A stretch of 64,000 bases of DNA from RGIG4079 sp045646905 (lineage in GTDB: Bacteria > Bacteroidota > Bacteroidia > Bacteroidales > Muribaculaceae). The position numbers and the translations under genes were made by a program. The notes under the pieces were generated by a model. That model was given only the letters and a program-made list of their open reading frames with translations, ran no database searches and was not told where the DNA came from. Within the stretch, counting starts at the first letter, position 1, and each line of letters starts with the position of its first letter. Of this stretch, positions 25,830 through 34,721 are shown piece after piece. The stretch is taken from the NCBI GenBank assembly GCA_045646905.1, contig JAZRLP010000024.1:62001-126000 (forward strand). Reading direction: 5' to 3'.

Positions 25830-26633
25830 ATGCTCGACCTATTACAATATTCATTTTTTACCAATGCATTGCTCGGCATTGTGATAATAAGTGTTGCTGC
25901 AGCATTTATAGGCACATATATTATAACTCGTCGCTTGGTTTCAATATCGGGTGGCGTGACGCATGCCTGTTTTGGCGGACTTGGGTTGGGTTATTATCTT
26001 GGGGTAAATCCTATTATGATGGCAGCCGTATTTGCTATAACAGCCTCGGCAGGAGTAGAGTGGATGTCGGAGCGTTATCGAGTGCGTGAAGACTCGGCTA
26101 CTGCTGTGGTATGGGCGTTAGGAATGGCAATAGGGGTGTTGTTTATATTCCTCACACCAGGATATGTCCCCGAGCTCAATGCATTTCTCTTTGGAAATAT
26201 CTTGACGATTTCAACCAGTGATTTATGGGCATTTGCCATTTATACCGTGATACTTGTGGCATTTTTTGCGTTTTTTTATAATCAAATAATTGCGTGCGCT
26301 TTTGATAGAGACTTTGCACGAGTGTCGCAAATGCCTGTAAAAATTATCTCATATTTGATGACTGCTATGGTAGCTGTGTGCATAGTGCTCACCATTCGTC
26401 TTGTGGGCATAATGCTTTTGATGTCAATGCTCACTTTGCCACAGATGATTGCCGAAATGTTTGCTCCACGATTTAAAATGATGGTGTTGCTATCAATGAT
26501 AATCTCGATAGTGTGTGGCGTAGTGGGGTTGTTTATTTCGGCGGCTATCAATGTGCCATGTGCTGCAATAATTGTTATTTTGTTTGCAGTTTTGTTCGTT
26601 TTGGGTAGAATTATCCTTTCTATTAGCCGATAA
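25830..26633 (+). CDS. Metal ABC transporter permease, ABC-3 (ZnuB/MntB) family
   Basis: A 267-residue permease with eight or so membrane helices, of the family that imports Zn2+ or Mn2+. The family pattern is clear: FFTNALLGIVIISVAAAFIGTYIITRRLVSISGGVTHACFGG at the start (shown in part: RRLVSISGGVTHACFGG), SATAVVWALGMAIGVLF in the middle, and TIRLVGIMLLMSMLTLPQMIA, containing the ATPase-contact loop. No ATPase or substrate-binding protein gene lies beside it, so its partners are elsewhere. It is 59 bases after aroA. The transported metal cannot be deduced. Confidence 0.88.
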   Translation: MLDLLQYSFFTNALLGIVIISVAAAFIGTYIITRRLVSISGGVTHACFGGLGLGYYLGVNPIMMAAVFAITASAGVEWMSERYRVREDSATAVVWALGMAIGVLFIFLTPGYVPELNAFLFGNILTISTSDLWAFAIYTVILVAFFAFFYNQIIACAFDRDFARVSQMPVKIISYLMTAMVAVCIVLTIRLVGIMLLMSMLTLPQMIAEMFAPRFKMMVLLSMIISIVCGVVGLFISAAINVPCAAIIVILFAVLFVLGRIILSISR

Positions 26634-26728
26634 ATCAGTTTGTTTTTTAACGAAATTAGAGTATATAAAAATGCTTAATAAAAGTTAAATTGCAAAGAGG
26701 GTTTATATTTTTTTAATAAATAAATCTG

Positions 26729-26736
26729 TATATTTG
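26729..26736 (+). promoter_or_regulatory. -7 box TATATTTG of the propeller/amidase operon
   Basis: TATATTTG fits TAnnTTTG and lies 66 bases before the ATG of the PD40-type gene, within a very AT-rich stretch. No TTTG is found at the proper distance; the two genes downstream have the codon bias of highly expressed genes, so the promoter may use other upstream elements. Confidence 0.5.
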
Positions 26737-26802
26737 CAACTTATAGTGCATAAATCTAATTATAAATAATCATATTAATTAACTTCTTAAACCAATTTCT
26801 AC

Positions 26803-27729
26803 ATGAAAAAACTCGTGTTAACACTTGCTGCAGTAGCTGCATTAACAGTTCAAGCACAGCAATTTGAAGTTGTTAGTACTCAACAACTTTCAGTAGGGGT
26901 AGAAGACATTTTCCATCCTAAATTTACACCCGATGGAAATTCACTTTTGGTTTCTTCTGCCGGTTATGATGGTATTGGTATCATCGATCTTAAAACTCAA
27001 AAGTATCAAAAAATTACCGACATGCGCGGTGCTGGCTGGATGCCTGCTATCAGCGAAGATGGTAAAACTTTGGTAGTGCGTCAAAAAGATGATGAAATCC
27101 AAGGTAACTCGCTTTACAGCATCAATCTTAACACATTGGAGCGTACAGCTATTCTTCAAAAAGCTGACCACTTCAATCAAGTAAGTTTTGTTAATGGTAA
27201 AGTTTCTGTAGGTTTGCAAGGTAAAGTTACAACTAAACAAGTAACTCGTCCTATCTCAGCAGTTCAATTGCCTAACGAAGTATTCGTAGCAGAAGAAGAT
27301 CTTAAGATTGCTGTTTACAACAACGGCCGTCGCATCGAACTCGACCCACTTAAAGGTCAATATGGTTCATGGGATCCTCAATATTGCTGGGTAAGTCTTT
27401 CTCCAGACAAATCAAAAATTCTTTTCCACTGTGCAAACAATTCATTCGTTTGTGACCTCAATGGTAAGAATGTTGTAAACCTTGGTGAAATGAACTGTCC
27501 ACAATGGCGTGGTAACACTCATGTTGTAGGTCACAATGAAGACCATGATGGTTACTACTTGACTAAAGGTGAAATCTTCATCATTGGTGCAAATGGTAAA
27601 AACCTACAACAACTTTCTACTACATCTTCTGAAATCAAAACTTTCCCTGCGGTTAGTGCCGATGGTTGCAAAATTGCATTCCACACTGAAGATGGCAAGC
27701 TTTATTTAATGACTATTAAAGAAAAATAA
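26803..27729 (+). CDS. Exported PD40/TolB-like beta-propeller protein
   Basis: A 308-residue exported protein with a signal peptide (cleavage near VQAQQ). The mature part is a six-bladed-type propeller of PD40/TolB kind: FHPKFTPDGNSLLVSS, GWMPAISEDGKTLVV, CWVSLSPDKSKILFHC, ETFPAVSADGCKIAFH-like blades, each ending in a strand. Such domains bind partners or carbohydrates; no catalytic site is seen. Codon choice (GGT, GCT, AAC, CTT) is biased as in the sdh genes, suggesting strong expression. It is followed after three bases by the large amidase gene, so the two are cotranscribed and may act together. Confidence 0.8.
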   Translation: MKKLVLTLAAVAALTVQAQQFEVVSTQQLSVGVEDIFHPKFTPDGNSLLVSSAGYDGIGIIDLKTQKYQKITDMRGAGWMPAISEDGKTLVVRQKDDEIQGNSLYSINLNTLERTAILQKADHFNQVSFVNGKVSVGLQGKVTTKQVTRPISAVQLPNEVFVAEEDLKIAVYNNGRRIELDPLKGQYGSWDPQYCWVSLSPDKSKILFHCANNSFVCDLNGKNVVNLGEMNCPQWRGNTHVVGHNEDHDGYYLTKGEIFIIGANGKNLQQLSTTSSEIKTFPAVSADGCKIAFHTEDGKLYLMTIKEK

Positions 27730-27732
27730 GCC

Positions 27733-30700
27733 ATGAAAAAGATATTAATTTCAGCATTATTAATGGCTGGTGTCGCTTTTGGTGCCGACGCTGTCACTTA
27801 TGCTTATGATGTAGCATCAAACTATACTGGAACTTATGCGCTTTCTTCTCCTGCTAACTACAAGAACGGAAATACATCAATAAGTTCTAACTATAATAAG
27901 AGTGGTAAATGGTATGTGAACGCAGGTCACGGTGGTTTCGAATCAGACGACCGTCCTACTCCAATGCCATTGCTTTCAGGTGGTGAATATTTCTATGAAT
28001 CAGAAGGTAACCTCGACCGTGCATTCCACATGCAAAAATTCTTGGAAAAGAATGGTGGTACAGTAAAGATGTCTCGTACAACTAATACATCTTCTTCTGA
28101 CTTGAACTTGACTTCAATCGCTACTTATTCATCTTCTTATGGTGGTTACTTCATCTCTATGCACTCTAACGGTGCTAATGCAAGTGCTAACTACCACGTA
28201 GCTCTTTATAAAGGTCAAAACTCTTCTAACCACATTGGTGGTTCAGAGCGTATGGCATATTGGGATTCTTATAACAACTATAAAAATGGTTGTTTGTCAG
28301 AATATACTTACGGAACACCTCGTTCAATGGCCGACTACGACTTGATGGGATGGCACTATGGTGTGCTTCGTACCAACACTCAACCTGGTTACTTGGTTGA
28401 AACTTGGTTCCACGACTACCGTCCTGAATCATTGCGTTTCAAATCTTCACTCTACAACAAGTTCCTCGCATGGCAAATTGCTGTAGCTCGTTTGACAGCT
28501 CCTGGTGGTTCTGGTGCTCTTCCTGGTTGCATCGTGGGTGACGTTCGTGATACATCTAAAGGTTGTGGTTACTCTAACTACACAACTCGTGGCCGTGACT
28601 CTTACCTCGCTTTGAACGATGTTACTGTAACATTGAGCGGTAATGGTCTTAACCAAAGTGTAACTACTGGTTCTAAATGTAATGGTGTATATGCATTCTT
28701 CGTTCCTGCTGGTACATATACTCTTACATTCAAAAAGAATGGTTATAAAACAGTTACTAAAACTGTAACAGCTCAAAACAATGTTGCTACTCAAAACGAC
28801 ATTAACATGAGCGAAGGTGTTGACACTGGTATCTCATTGAATCCAACTTCTACTGGCTTCGGTGAAACTGCTGTAGGTAACACTTCTGCTAAAACTATTA
28901 CTGTAACAGGTACTTCACTTTCTGCTAACATCACTATCTCAAATAGCGATAACACTAACTTCTCTATCAACAAAACTTCTCTCGGCACATCAGGTGGTAC
29001 ATTTGAAGTTACTTACAAACCTCAATCAGCTGGTTCACACTCTACTACTATCTCATTCGTAAGTGGAACTCACAAAGCTTCTATGGTTGTAACTGGTACA
29101 GCTAAGAACCCTCCATTGAAGTTCACTGAAGGTTGGAACTACTCTGAAAATTCTAACAAGAAAGCTGCTTGGATGGCTAACTGGACTAACTATCGTAACA
29201 TGGCATTTGGCGACGGTAAACTTTATGTAGTTGACGCTGCTAATGGTGTTGTGAAAGTTATCAAAGCTCAAACTGCTGAACACATCAAAGACCTTAACAT
29301 GACAGGTGTTGAAGGTGGTGCATTGAAACTTGTTGACGTTGCTTACGTTGATGGTAAAATCATCGGTACTAACATCGCATTGGCAACTAATGAAACAATG
29401 AAAACTCTCAAAGTTTACATTTGGGATAATGATGATGCTGCACCTCGCGTACTTCTTGAAACTACCGACCTCGGTGGTATGACTCGTATTGGTGACGCTA
29501 TCGAAGTTCAAGGTAACTTGACAAGCGGTAAACTCGTTTACTTAGCTCAACAAACTCGTGATTATAAAGATGCTGATGGTAACACTAAGAACGGCAACTG
29601 TAACTCACTTGTTACTTATGCTCTTTCTAATGGTACTGCATCAAAAACTCCTGTAGTTGCTGATATCGACGGTTTCATCATCGGTATGTCTCCTCGTGCT
29701 ATTCCTGAAGGTAACAACTACTGGGTATGTGGTCAACAATACTTGCCATCACAAATCACTGGTAATGGTCAATTGACTACTTCTCTTCCATTGACAGCGT
29801 TCAATGTTGAAGCTGCATTCCATGGTTGTGGTAACGACTTCGTTCCTTTCACTTTCAAAGGTAACAAATATGCATTTGCAGCTGACTATCAAGCTGTAAC
29901 TAAAGCTGGCTCTACTGCTACTGCTGACGAAATCAAAACTACTACTCTTCTTGGTGGTCGTGCTATCCTCATCGACGGTAGCGCTGGTTGGGCTGTTGAA
30001 GGTCTTAAGAACTCTGGTAGCTATCCATCAGCTGGTATGAGTTCTAAAACTCGTAACACTACTCTTTCTTCAAGCATCTGTGTTAATGTAAATGGTGACA
30101 AGGGTGTTGAAATGTGGGTATTGATTCACAACCAAGGTATCGCTTACTACAAAAATGGTACAGTTCCTACTTACACTTACGAAAAAGTTCCTGAAATCAC
30201 TGCTCCAGCTGAAGTAGCATTCAAAACAACTGAAAACATTGCTACAACTCAAAAAGTATCAGTAGGTGCTCAACTCCTTACGGGCAACATTACTGCTACA
30301 CTTTCGGGCAATGCTTCATTTGCTATCGACAAAACTTCTCTTGGTAAAGATGGTGGTGACATCACAGTAACTTACCGTCCTACTGCTGCTGGTACTCACA
30401 CTGCAACTCTTACATTGTCGGCTGCTGGTGCTACAACTAAGACTGTTGCGTTGAAGGGTACTGCTGAAGCTGCTATCCCAACAGGTCTTACTAAAGTATG
30501 GCAAAATACTTCAAGCGTTCCTGGTTTGGCTACTGGTGGCGACCTCCGTTTCGCAGCTGTATCTAACGGCAAACTTATCGTAACTGATAAATCAACTAAC
30601 TTGCTCGTTGAAGTTTCTGCTACAGGGAACACTACTTACTACAACCCTGCTTCTGCACTTTCAGAATACTACGGACAAACTATCTCAACTGCTATCGGTT

Positions 30701-31650
30701 GTGACGACGCTGGTAACTTCCTCGTATCAACTGGTTTCTCTGGTGTAGCTTCAGGACAAAACTTCGCAGTTATCTCAGCTGACCTCAAATCAACTTACAA
30801 AATTGACTTGAGCGCTATCGAAGGTTATACTCCTGCTCGTTTCGACCAATTAGGCCGTATCCGTGGTAACATGCTTTCAAGCGAAGGTGGTTATGCATTC
30901 ATCGTTCCTAATGGTGGTACTAAAGTGCTTGTTGTTAAGATTAAGAATGGTGCAGTTGATACTGACTACACTCAAGTAACTAACGCAATCGCTGGTGTTG
31001 GTCTTTCAACTTCTTGCTGTCCACAACCTGCATTTGCAACTGTAGCTGAAATCGATGCCCTCATGGACGACAATAATGACCTTTCAAATGCATTCATTAT
31101 GCGTTCTCGTAGTACTCCTGGTAGCGTATGGGCATGGAATGATGGCAACACCGACATGGCTAAAGCTTGGACATTTGGTGCTGCTTCTGGTAACTATACT
31201 ACTGCTAACGCATCAGTTGAAGGTTTCGATTGGTTCGAACTCTATGGCAAAAAATACTTCATCATGCCTGTAACTACCGACGGTACAACCGGTACTCGTG
31301 GTTCTAACTTCGCTATCTATGACGAAGAAGGTACTTGCGTAGCTACTTGGACTGAAGGTCAAAAAGCGGGTCTTGGTGCTTGTATGGGTAGCTTCATCGC
31401 AGTTCCTAACAACGATTACTCAGTTTACATCTACCACTATGTTCCTGGTACAGTTGCTGAAAAACTTTGCTTCGCAGTTGAACCAAAAGCAGATCCAAGT
31501 GGTGTTGAAAACATCGTAGTTGAAGAAATGGAAGAAATCGATGCTCCAGTTGAATACTACAACCTCCAAGGTGTGAAAGTTGCTGAACCTTCTAATGGTA
31601 TCTTCATTAAAGTTCAAGGCAAAAAAGCATCTAAAGTTTATGTTAAGTAA
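27733..31650 (+). CDS. Large secreted N-acetylmuramoyl-L-alanine amidase-like protein with propeller and HYDIN-like domains
   Basis: A 1305-residue exported protein (signal peptide, cleavage near FGADA). Residues ~55-255 form an Amidase_3-type zinc amidase: His66 in NAGHGG, Glu89 or Glu91 in ESEGNLD, His144 in ISMHSNG and the catalytic Glu223 in LVETWFHD are all present, so it could cut the muramoyl-alanine bond of peptidoglycan. Then come a carboxypeptidase-regulatory-like domain (~265-355), an ASPM/HYDIN-like Ig domain (~362-457, ending VVTGTA), a propeller-like region (~462-820), a second HYDIN-like domain (~822-912), a second propeller-like region (~915-1250), and a tail with YYNLQGVKV and KVYVK (from ~1270) like Bacteroidales sorting tails. 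Codon bias indicates strong expression. Export by T9SS is probable but unproven. Confidence 0.82.
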   Translation: MKKILISALLMAGVAFGADAVTYAYDVASNYTGTYALSSPANYKNGNTSISSNYNKSGKWYVNAGHGGFESDDRPTPMPLLSGGEYFYESEGNLDRAFHMQKFLEKNGGTVKMSRTTNTSSSDLNLTSIATYSSSYGGYFISMHSNGANASANYHVALYKGQNSSNHIGGSERMAYWDSYNNYKNGCLSEYTYGTPRSMADYDLMGWHYGVLRTNTQPGYLVETWFHDYRPESLRFKSSLYNKFLAWQIAVARLTAPGGSGALPGCIVGDVRDTSKGCGYSNYTTRGRDSYLALNDVTVTLSGNGLNQSVTTGSKCNGVYAFFVPAGTYTLTFKKNGYKTVTKTVTAQNNVATQNDINMSEGVDTGISLNPTSTGFGETAVGNTSAKTITVTGTSLSANITISNSDNTNFSINKTSLGTSGGTFEVTYKPQSAGSHSTTISFVSGTHKASMVVTGTAKNPPLKFTEGWNYSENSNKKAAWMANWTNYRNMAFGDGKLYVVDAANGVVKVIKAQTAEHIKDLNMTGVEGGALKLVDVAYVDGKIIGTNIALATNETMKTLKVYIWDNDDAAPRVLLETTDLGGMTRIGDAIEVQGNLTSGKLVYLAQQTRDYKDADGNTKNGNCNSLVTYALSNGTASKTPVVADIDGFIIGMSPRAIPEGNNYWVCGQQYLPSQITGNGQLTTSLPLTAFNVEAAFHGCGNDFVPFTFKGNKYAFAADYQAVTKAGSTATADEIKTTTLLGGRAILIDGSAGWAVEGLKNSGSYPSAGMSSKTRNTTLSSSICVNVNGDKGVEMWVLIHNQGIAYYKNGTVPTYTYEKVPEITAPAEVAFKTTENIATTQKVSVGAQLLTGNITATLSGNASFAIDKTSLGKDGGDITVTYRPTAAGTHTATLTLSAAGATTKTVALKGTAEAAIPTGLTKVWQNTSSVPGLATGGDLRFAAVSNGKLIVTDKSTNLLVEVSATGNTTYYNPASALSEYYGQTISTAIGCDDAGNFLVSTGFSGVASGQNFAVISADLKSTYKIDLSAIEGYTPARFDQLGRIRGNMLSSEGGYAFIVPNGGTKVLVVKIKNGAVDTDYTQVTNAIAGVGLSTSCCPQPAFATVAEIDALMDDNNDLSNAFIMRSRSTPGSVWAWNDGNTDMAKAWTFGAASGNYTTANASVEGFDWFELYGKKYFIMPVTTDGTTGTRGSNFAIYDEEGTCVATWTEGQKAGLGACMGSFIAVPNNDYSVYIYHYVPGTVAEKLCFAVEPKADPSGVENIVVEEMEEIDAPVEYYNLQGVKVAEPSNGIFIKVQGKKASKVYVK

Positions 31651-31673
31651 TTAACAATAACCCCTCTATAATG

Positions 31674-31706
31674 AGCGAGCAGTCCATTGGGCTGCTCGCT
31701 TTTTTA
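31674..31706 (+). terminator. Intrinsic terminator after the amidase gene
   Basis: GCGAGCAGTCC (31675-31685) and GGGCTGCTCGC (31689-31699) form an 11-pair stem with one G-U pair and loop ATT, followed by a run of seven T. Confidence 0.88.
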
Positions 31707-31709
31707 TGG

Positions 31710-32240
31710 TAATGGGGCAACGATGGGAAATGTGGAGGTAAAATGGTTTGGTATCAGTACATGACTACAACGTGCCAACCCCACGATAACGATTTGATAT
31801 AGTAATCACATGATATAGGGCAAAACACGATATTAAGGGAGTAAAAATGCTATTACACATAGCGCTGTGAGATGCAATGAAGAGGAGCGGCTAATTGCGA
31901 GGCCGTGAGTTTTAAAGGTTCTAGAAGAGACTATGCGCGCGAAGCACGTGAAAGCGAAATGTTTTGCAATAACCGGAGGAGGTGAGCGAAGCGATACTCT
32001 CGGGATAGAAACTTACCACCCGCTATATTTCCCACAGGGTTGAGATGATATGAACGCCTTTATTTATGCTATAAGATGGTTTTGCGTCTATGAGATGCAT
32101 ATGGAGTGGATTGTAATAAAAGGAGGTTTCGGGCTAATGCACTCAACTACGAGGTTATTCATGTTGAGATGTTCACACATACTTTGCACGCATTTGTTCT
32201 TGATAAAGGTTCATCTGATACAAATAAAGAGATAAACAAA
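31710..32240 (+). other. Unassigned non-coding region, candidate structured RNA or dispersed repeat
   Basis: About 530 bases between two terminators with no credible gene. The middle (31861-32035) is richer in G and purines than its surroundings and contains short palindromic or mini-hairpin motifs: AGCGCT, GCGCGCGAAGC and GAGCGAAGCG (GCGAAGC is a very stable mini-hairpin), and CACGTG. No frame is open through it; one minus-strand frame (about 32025-31850) has only one internal stop, so it might be a decayed coding fragment. Known RNAs (tmRNA, RNase P, SRP, 6S) were considered and not matched. Identity unknown. Confidence 0.4.
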
Positions 32241-32272
32241 AAACAACCATCGGAGTGAACCGATGGTTGTTT
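32241..32272 (-). terminator. Terminator of the phosphodiester glycosidase cluster
   Basis: AAACAACCATCGG and CCGATGGTTGTTT form a perfect 13-pair stem with a six-base loop; on the minus strand it is followed by a T-rich tract. It lies 22 bases after the stop of the last glycosidase gene. Confidence 0.85.
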
Positions 32273-32294
32273 CGTTTATTAGGAAGAATAATTT

Positions 32295-34709
32295 TTACTT
32301 AATTACAAGGCGTGCGGTGCGTTGTGTGCCGTTATCGAGCACCGAAACGATGTAGATGCCATTAGAGAGGCCGTTTGTGGCGATTTGATTGCCATAGCCT
32401 TTAGCGATTAATGCACCTGCTGCGTTATAGATGGTGTATGATGCTTGAGACGATGCGTTAATTGTAACTACTGCACCTGCTTCAACAGGGTTAGGAGCAA
32501 TGATGAGTGCATCGTTGGCATTGTCGGCTATAATATTATCGACACCGGCATCGGGTGAAATAGCTGTATATACGCCGTAGATATGAGGAATCTCGATGCG
32601 TCCTACAGTGTTTACTGCATCGCTAAAGTAAACCGAAATAGCATTGATTGTGAGAGGATAAATGCCAGCGTCGGTGATGTCGGCAAGTTCGCTCACAGGG
32701 ATTGCAATGCGGTTAACGGTGTTGGCTGTGAGAGTAGGAGTGATAGTGATGTTAGATGCTTTTGCACCTTGACTTGGCGACACTTGAATGGTGATTTGTT
32801 TGATTGTAGCGTTGCCTGGGTTGAGTTGCAACTCAATAGAGTCGGGACGGCTCCAAATAGCCAATTCTTTAGCCATTCTCACATATGCGTTGCGCGAAGA
32901 ACTGATAGTGTAGTCAACAGCAACACCATTAGAACCTAATGCGCTTATTGCTTCGTTTTTAACACCACTCTTAGTGAGTTTCCAAGTAGCGATGTCGATG
33001 TTTGTTTCAGCATCTTGGTAGCGTATTTCGGGGATTTCTACTTTAACGAGGATAGTGTCGGAGAAGTCTTCAACGACTCCAATTACACGAGTAGTGCCAT
33101 TTTTAATGCCTTTCACTACGCCTGCAGCATCAACGGTGGCGATAGAGTTGTCCATAACGCTCCATGTCAATGCCGAGTTTTCAAGAGGCATTTCTTTGTC
33201 GCCAACGATTGCAGTTACCTCCATTGCATAGTCGTTATAAGAGTCAACTACTACACTGTCGAGGCGGAATGATGGAGCACCACTGCCTATTGTTACGATA
33301 ACCTCGGCTTTGGCATCACCATAAGTTGCAGTGAGCACGTGTGAGCCTTCGCCGTTAGAGAATAGTATAGTGCCATTTTCAACGATTTCGCCCAATTCTT
33401 TAGGACATGATAGGGTAGCTCCTTCAAAGTCGTCAGAAATCAATACACCATATTTATTGAACGCATACACGCGAGGGTTATAGAAGCCATATTTAGGTAG
33501 CGCTGTTTTGAAATCTTCAAAAGCGAGAGCTGCAACAGTGTTGTCAACAGGGGCATTTGATACGGCAAACACACCATTTGTCACGGCGCGTTCTTTGCCG
33601 TCGCTGGGGTCGTTGCGCACACCAAGCACCTTGGTGTAAAGAGCCGAAGAACCACCACCATCGAAGTTCATAGCTTCGCTACAACCCACTTCGCGCATAA
33701 TGTCGGCAAGTACTTTTGATACGCAACCTTGAGATGCAGTAGAGCGACCATCAACAACGAGCAACACGAGTTTTGTGCCAGTAGCATCGTAACCTACGGC
33801 GGTGCGAGGATTGAGTGCAGTCAAGTGGTCAAGAGCGCTCTCGGTGTTAAGAACTACACCTCCCGAAAGAATCATAGGTTGTCCACCAGCCAATTGTGTA
33901 GGGATAATAGTATTGTCGCCGAGCTTCATTTGGGTGTCGATGGTGATTTTTTCGCCTTGAGTGAGGCCCGAAACGAATGTTGCTGCTGTGCCGTGGCCCG
34001 AAAGTACATAACTACCAGCAGGAATTGTAGTCGAACCTTTTACATGAGGAGTCTCGGCAACGGTCATCTCCATAGTGCCAAAACGTAAAGTGCCCTCAAC
34101 AGGAGTGATGATTACTTCATACCCATAGTCGTTAGTGCCCGATGTAGTGCCATATTTAGGAGTATAGATAACGAGGTTGTTTTCGGCACGAGCATTGTTG
34201 ACCGATGTGAGTTTGGCCGATGTGCCATTGCTTGAAGTAACAGTACCGCTAAATGTAGAGTTGCCCAACAATGTTTTTTTATCGGCATCGATGCCCCAGC
34301 CAGTCCAACCGTTGTTGTTGGCATACCATATTTCGTTGTTGATAACGGTAGAGCCAATGGGTTTGCTATAGCCAAAGAAATCGGCATTCACGCCTGCAAA
34401 ATATTGTACCTCATCGGTGGTGTTGGCTTGAGCCATTTTTGATACAGCAGCACCACCAGCAAGAGAATTTTTGTTGGCAGGAGCTACTCGCATTTCCACA
34501 TTGGGGTGAGCGAGGTCGGTAGTTGTGTAGAATACATTGAGGTTGTAGGCACCCTCCACGCGAAGCGATGTTTGGGTAGTTCCTGGTCCAATGGGAGCGT
34601 GATACAATGTATCAACTGTGTAAGTGTTGCCTTGCAAAGTCCATTGCTTTGCCGCCCACGATGCAAAGGGGGCTAATAGGGCAAGTGAGATTAAAAGAGT
34701 TTTTTTCAT
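32295..34709 (-). CDS. Secreted phosphodiester glycosidase (NAGPA-type) with Ig-like and T9SS sorting domains, paralogue 1
   Basis: An 804-residue exported protein (signal peptide, cleavage near SWAAK). Residues ~50-395 are a NAGPA/DUF2233-type phosphodiester glycosidase domain: FAGVNADFFG (~105-112), NPRTAVGYD and VLLVVDGRS (~305-325), and the hallmark MNFDGGGSSALY (~345). Enzymes of this fold split sugar-phosphodiester bonds, as in the uncovering enzyme that removes GlcNAc from mannose-6-phosphate. A bacterial Ig-like (Big_2) domain follows (~490-575; LTWSVMDNSIATVDAAGVVKG). The final ~75 residues carry APNPVEAGAVVTI, GALIAKG and RLVIK, the type A T9SS sorting signal. It is the last of three tandem paralogues, 12 bases after the second. 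Confidence 0.88.
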   Translation of the reverse strand: MKKTLLISLALLAPFASWAAKQWTLQGNTYTVDTLYHAPIGPGTTQTSLRVEGAYNLNVFYTTTDLAHPNVEMRVAPANKNSLAGGAAVSKMAQANTTDEVQYFAGVNADFFGYSKPIGSTVINNEIWYANNNGWTGWGIDADKKTLLGNSTFSGTVTSSNGTSAKLTSVNNARAENNLVIYTPKYGTTSGTNDYGYEVIITPVEGTLRFGTMEMTVAETPHVKGSTTIPAGSYVLSGHGTAATFVSGLTQGEKITIDTQMKLGDNTIIPTQLAGGQPMILSGGVVLNTESALDHLTALNPRTAVGYDATGTKLVLLVVDGRSTASQGCVSKVLADIMREVGCSEAMNFDGGGSSALYTKVLGVRNDPSDGKERAVTNGVFAVSNAPVDNTVAALAFEDFKTALPKYGFYNPRVYAFNKYGVLISDDFEGATLSCPKELGEIVENGTILFSNGEGSHVLTATYGDAKAEVIVTIGSGAPSFRLDSVVVDSYNDYAMEVTAIVGDKEMPLENSALTWSVMDNSIATVDAAGVVKGIKNGTTRVIGVVEDFSDTILVKVEIPEIRYQDAETNIDIATWKLTKSGVKNEAISALGSNGVAVDYTISSSRNAYVRMAKELAIWSRPDSIELQLNPGNATIKQITIQVSPSQGAKASNITITPTLTANTVNRIAIPVSELADITDAGIYPLTINAISVYFSDAVNTVGRIEIPHIYGVYTAISPDAGVDNIIADNANDALIIAPNPVEAGAVVTINASSQASYTIYNAAGALIAKGYGNQIATNGLSNGIYIVSVLDNGTQRTARLVIK

Positions 34710-34721
34710 AAAAAAGTTATG

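Noticed and set aside
28226..30632. Several long minus-strand ORFs opposite the amidase gene
   Set aside because: They are shadows caused by the strong codon bias of the real plus-strand gene; their products are rich in Ser, Cys, Phe and Val with no motif.
31861..32035. Region considered as tmRNA, RNase P, SRP or 6S RNA, or a group II intron end
   Set aside because: The conserved cores of these RNAs (for example tmRNA ends, the RNase P P4 strands, intron domain V) could not be found by eye. A new RNA remains possible.
32050..32235. 61-codon plus-strand ORF in the non-coding region
   Set aside because: Amino-acid content (many Met, Cys, His, Ile), lack of promoter or domain, and its place before a terminator of the opposite strand argue against a real gene.
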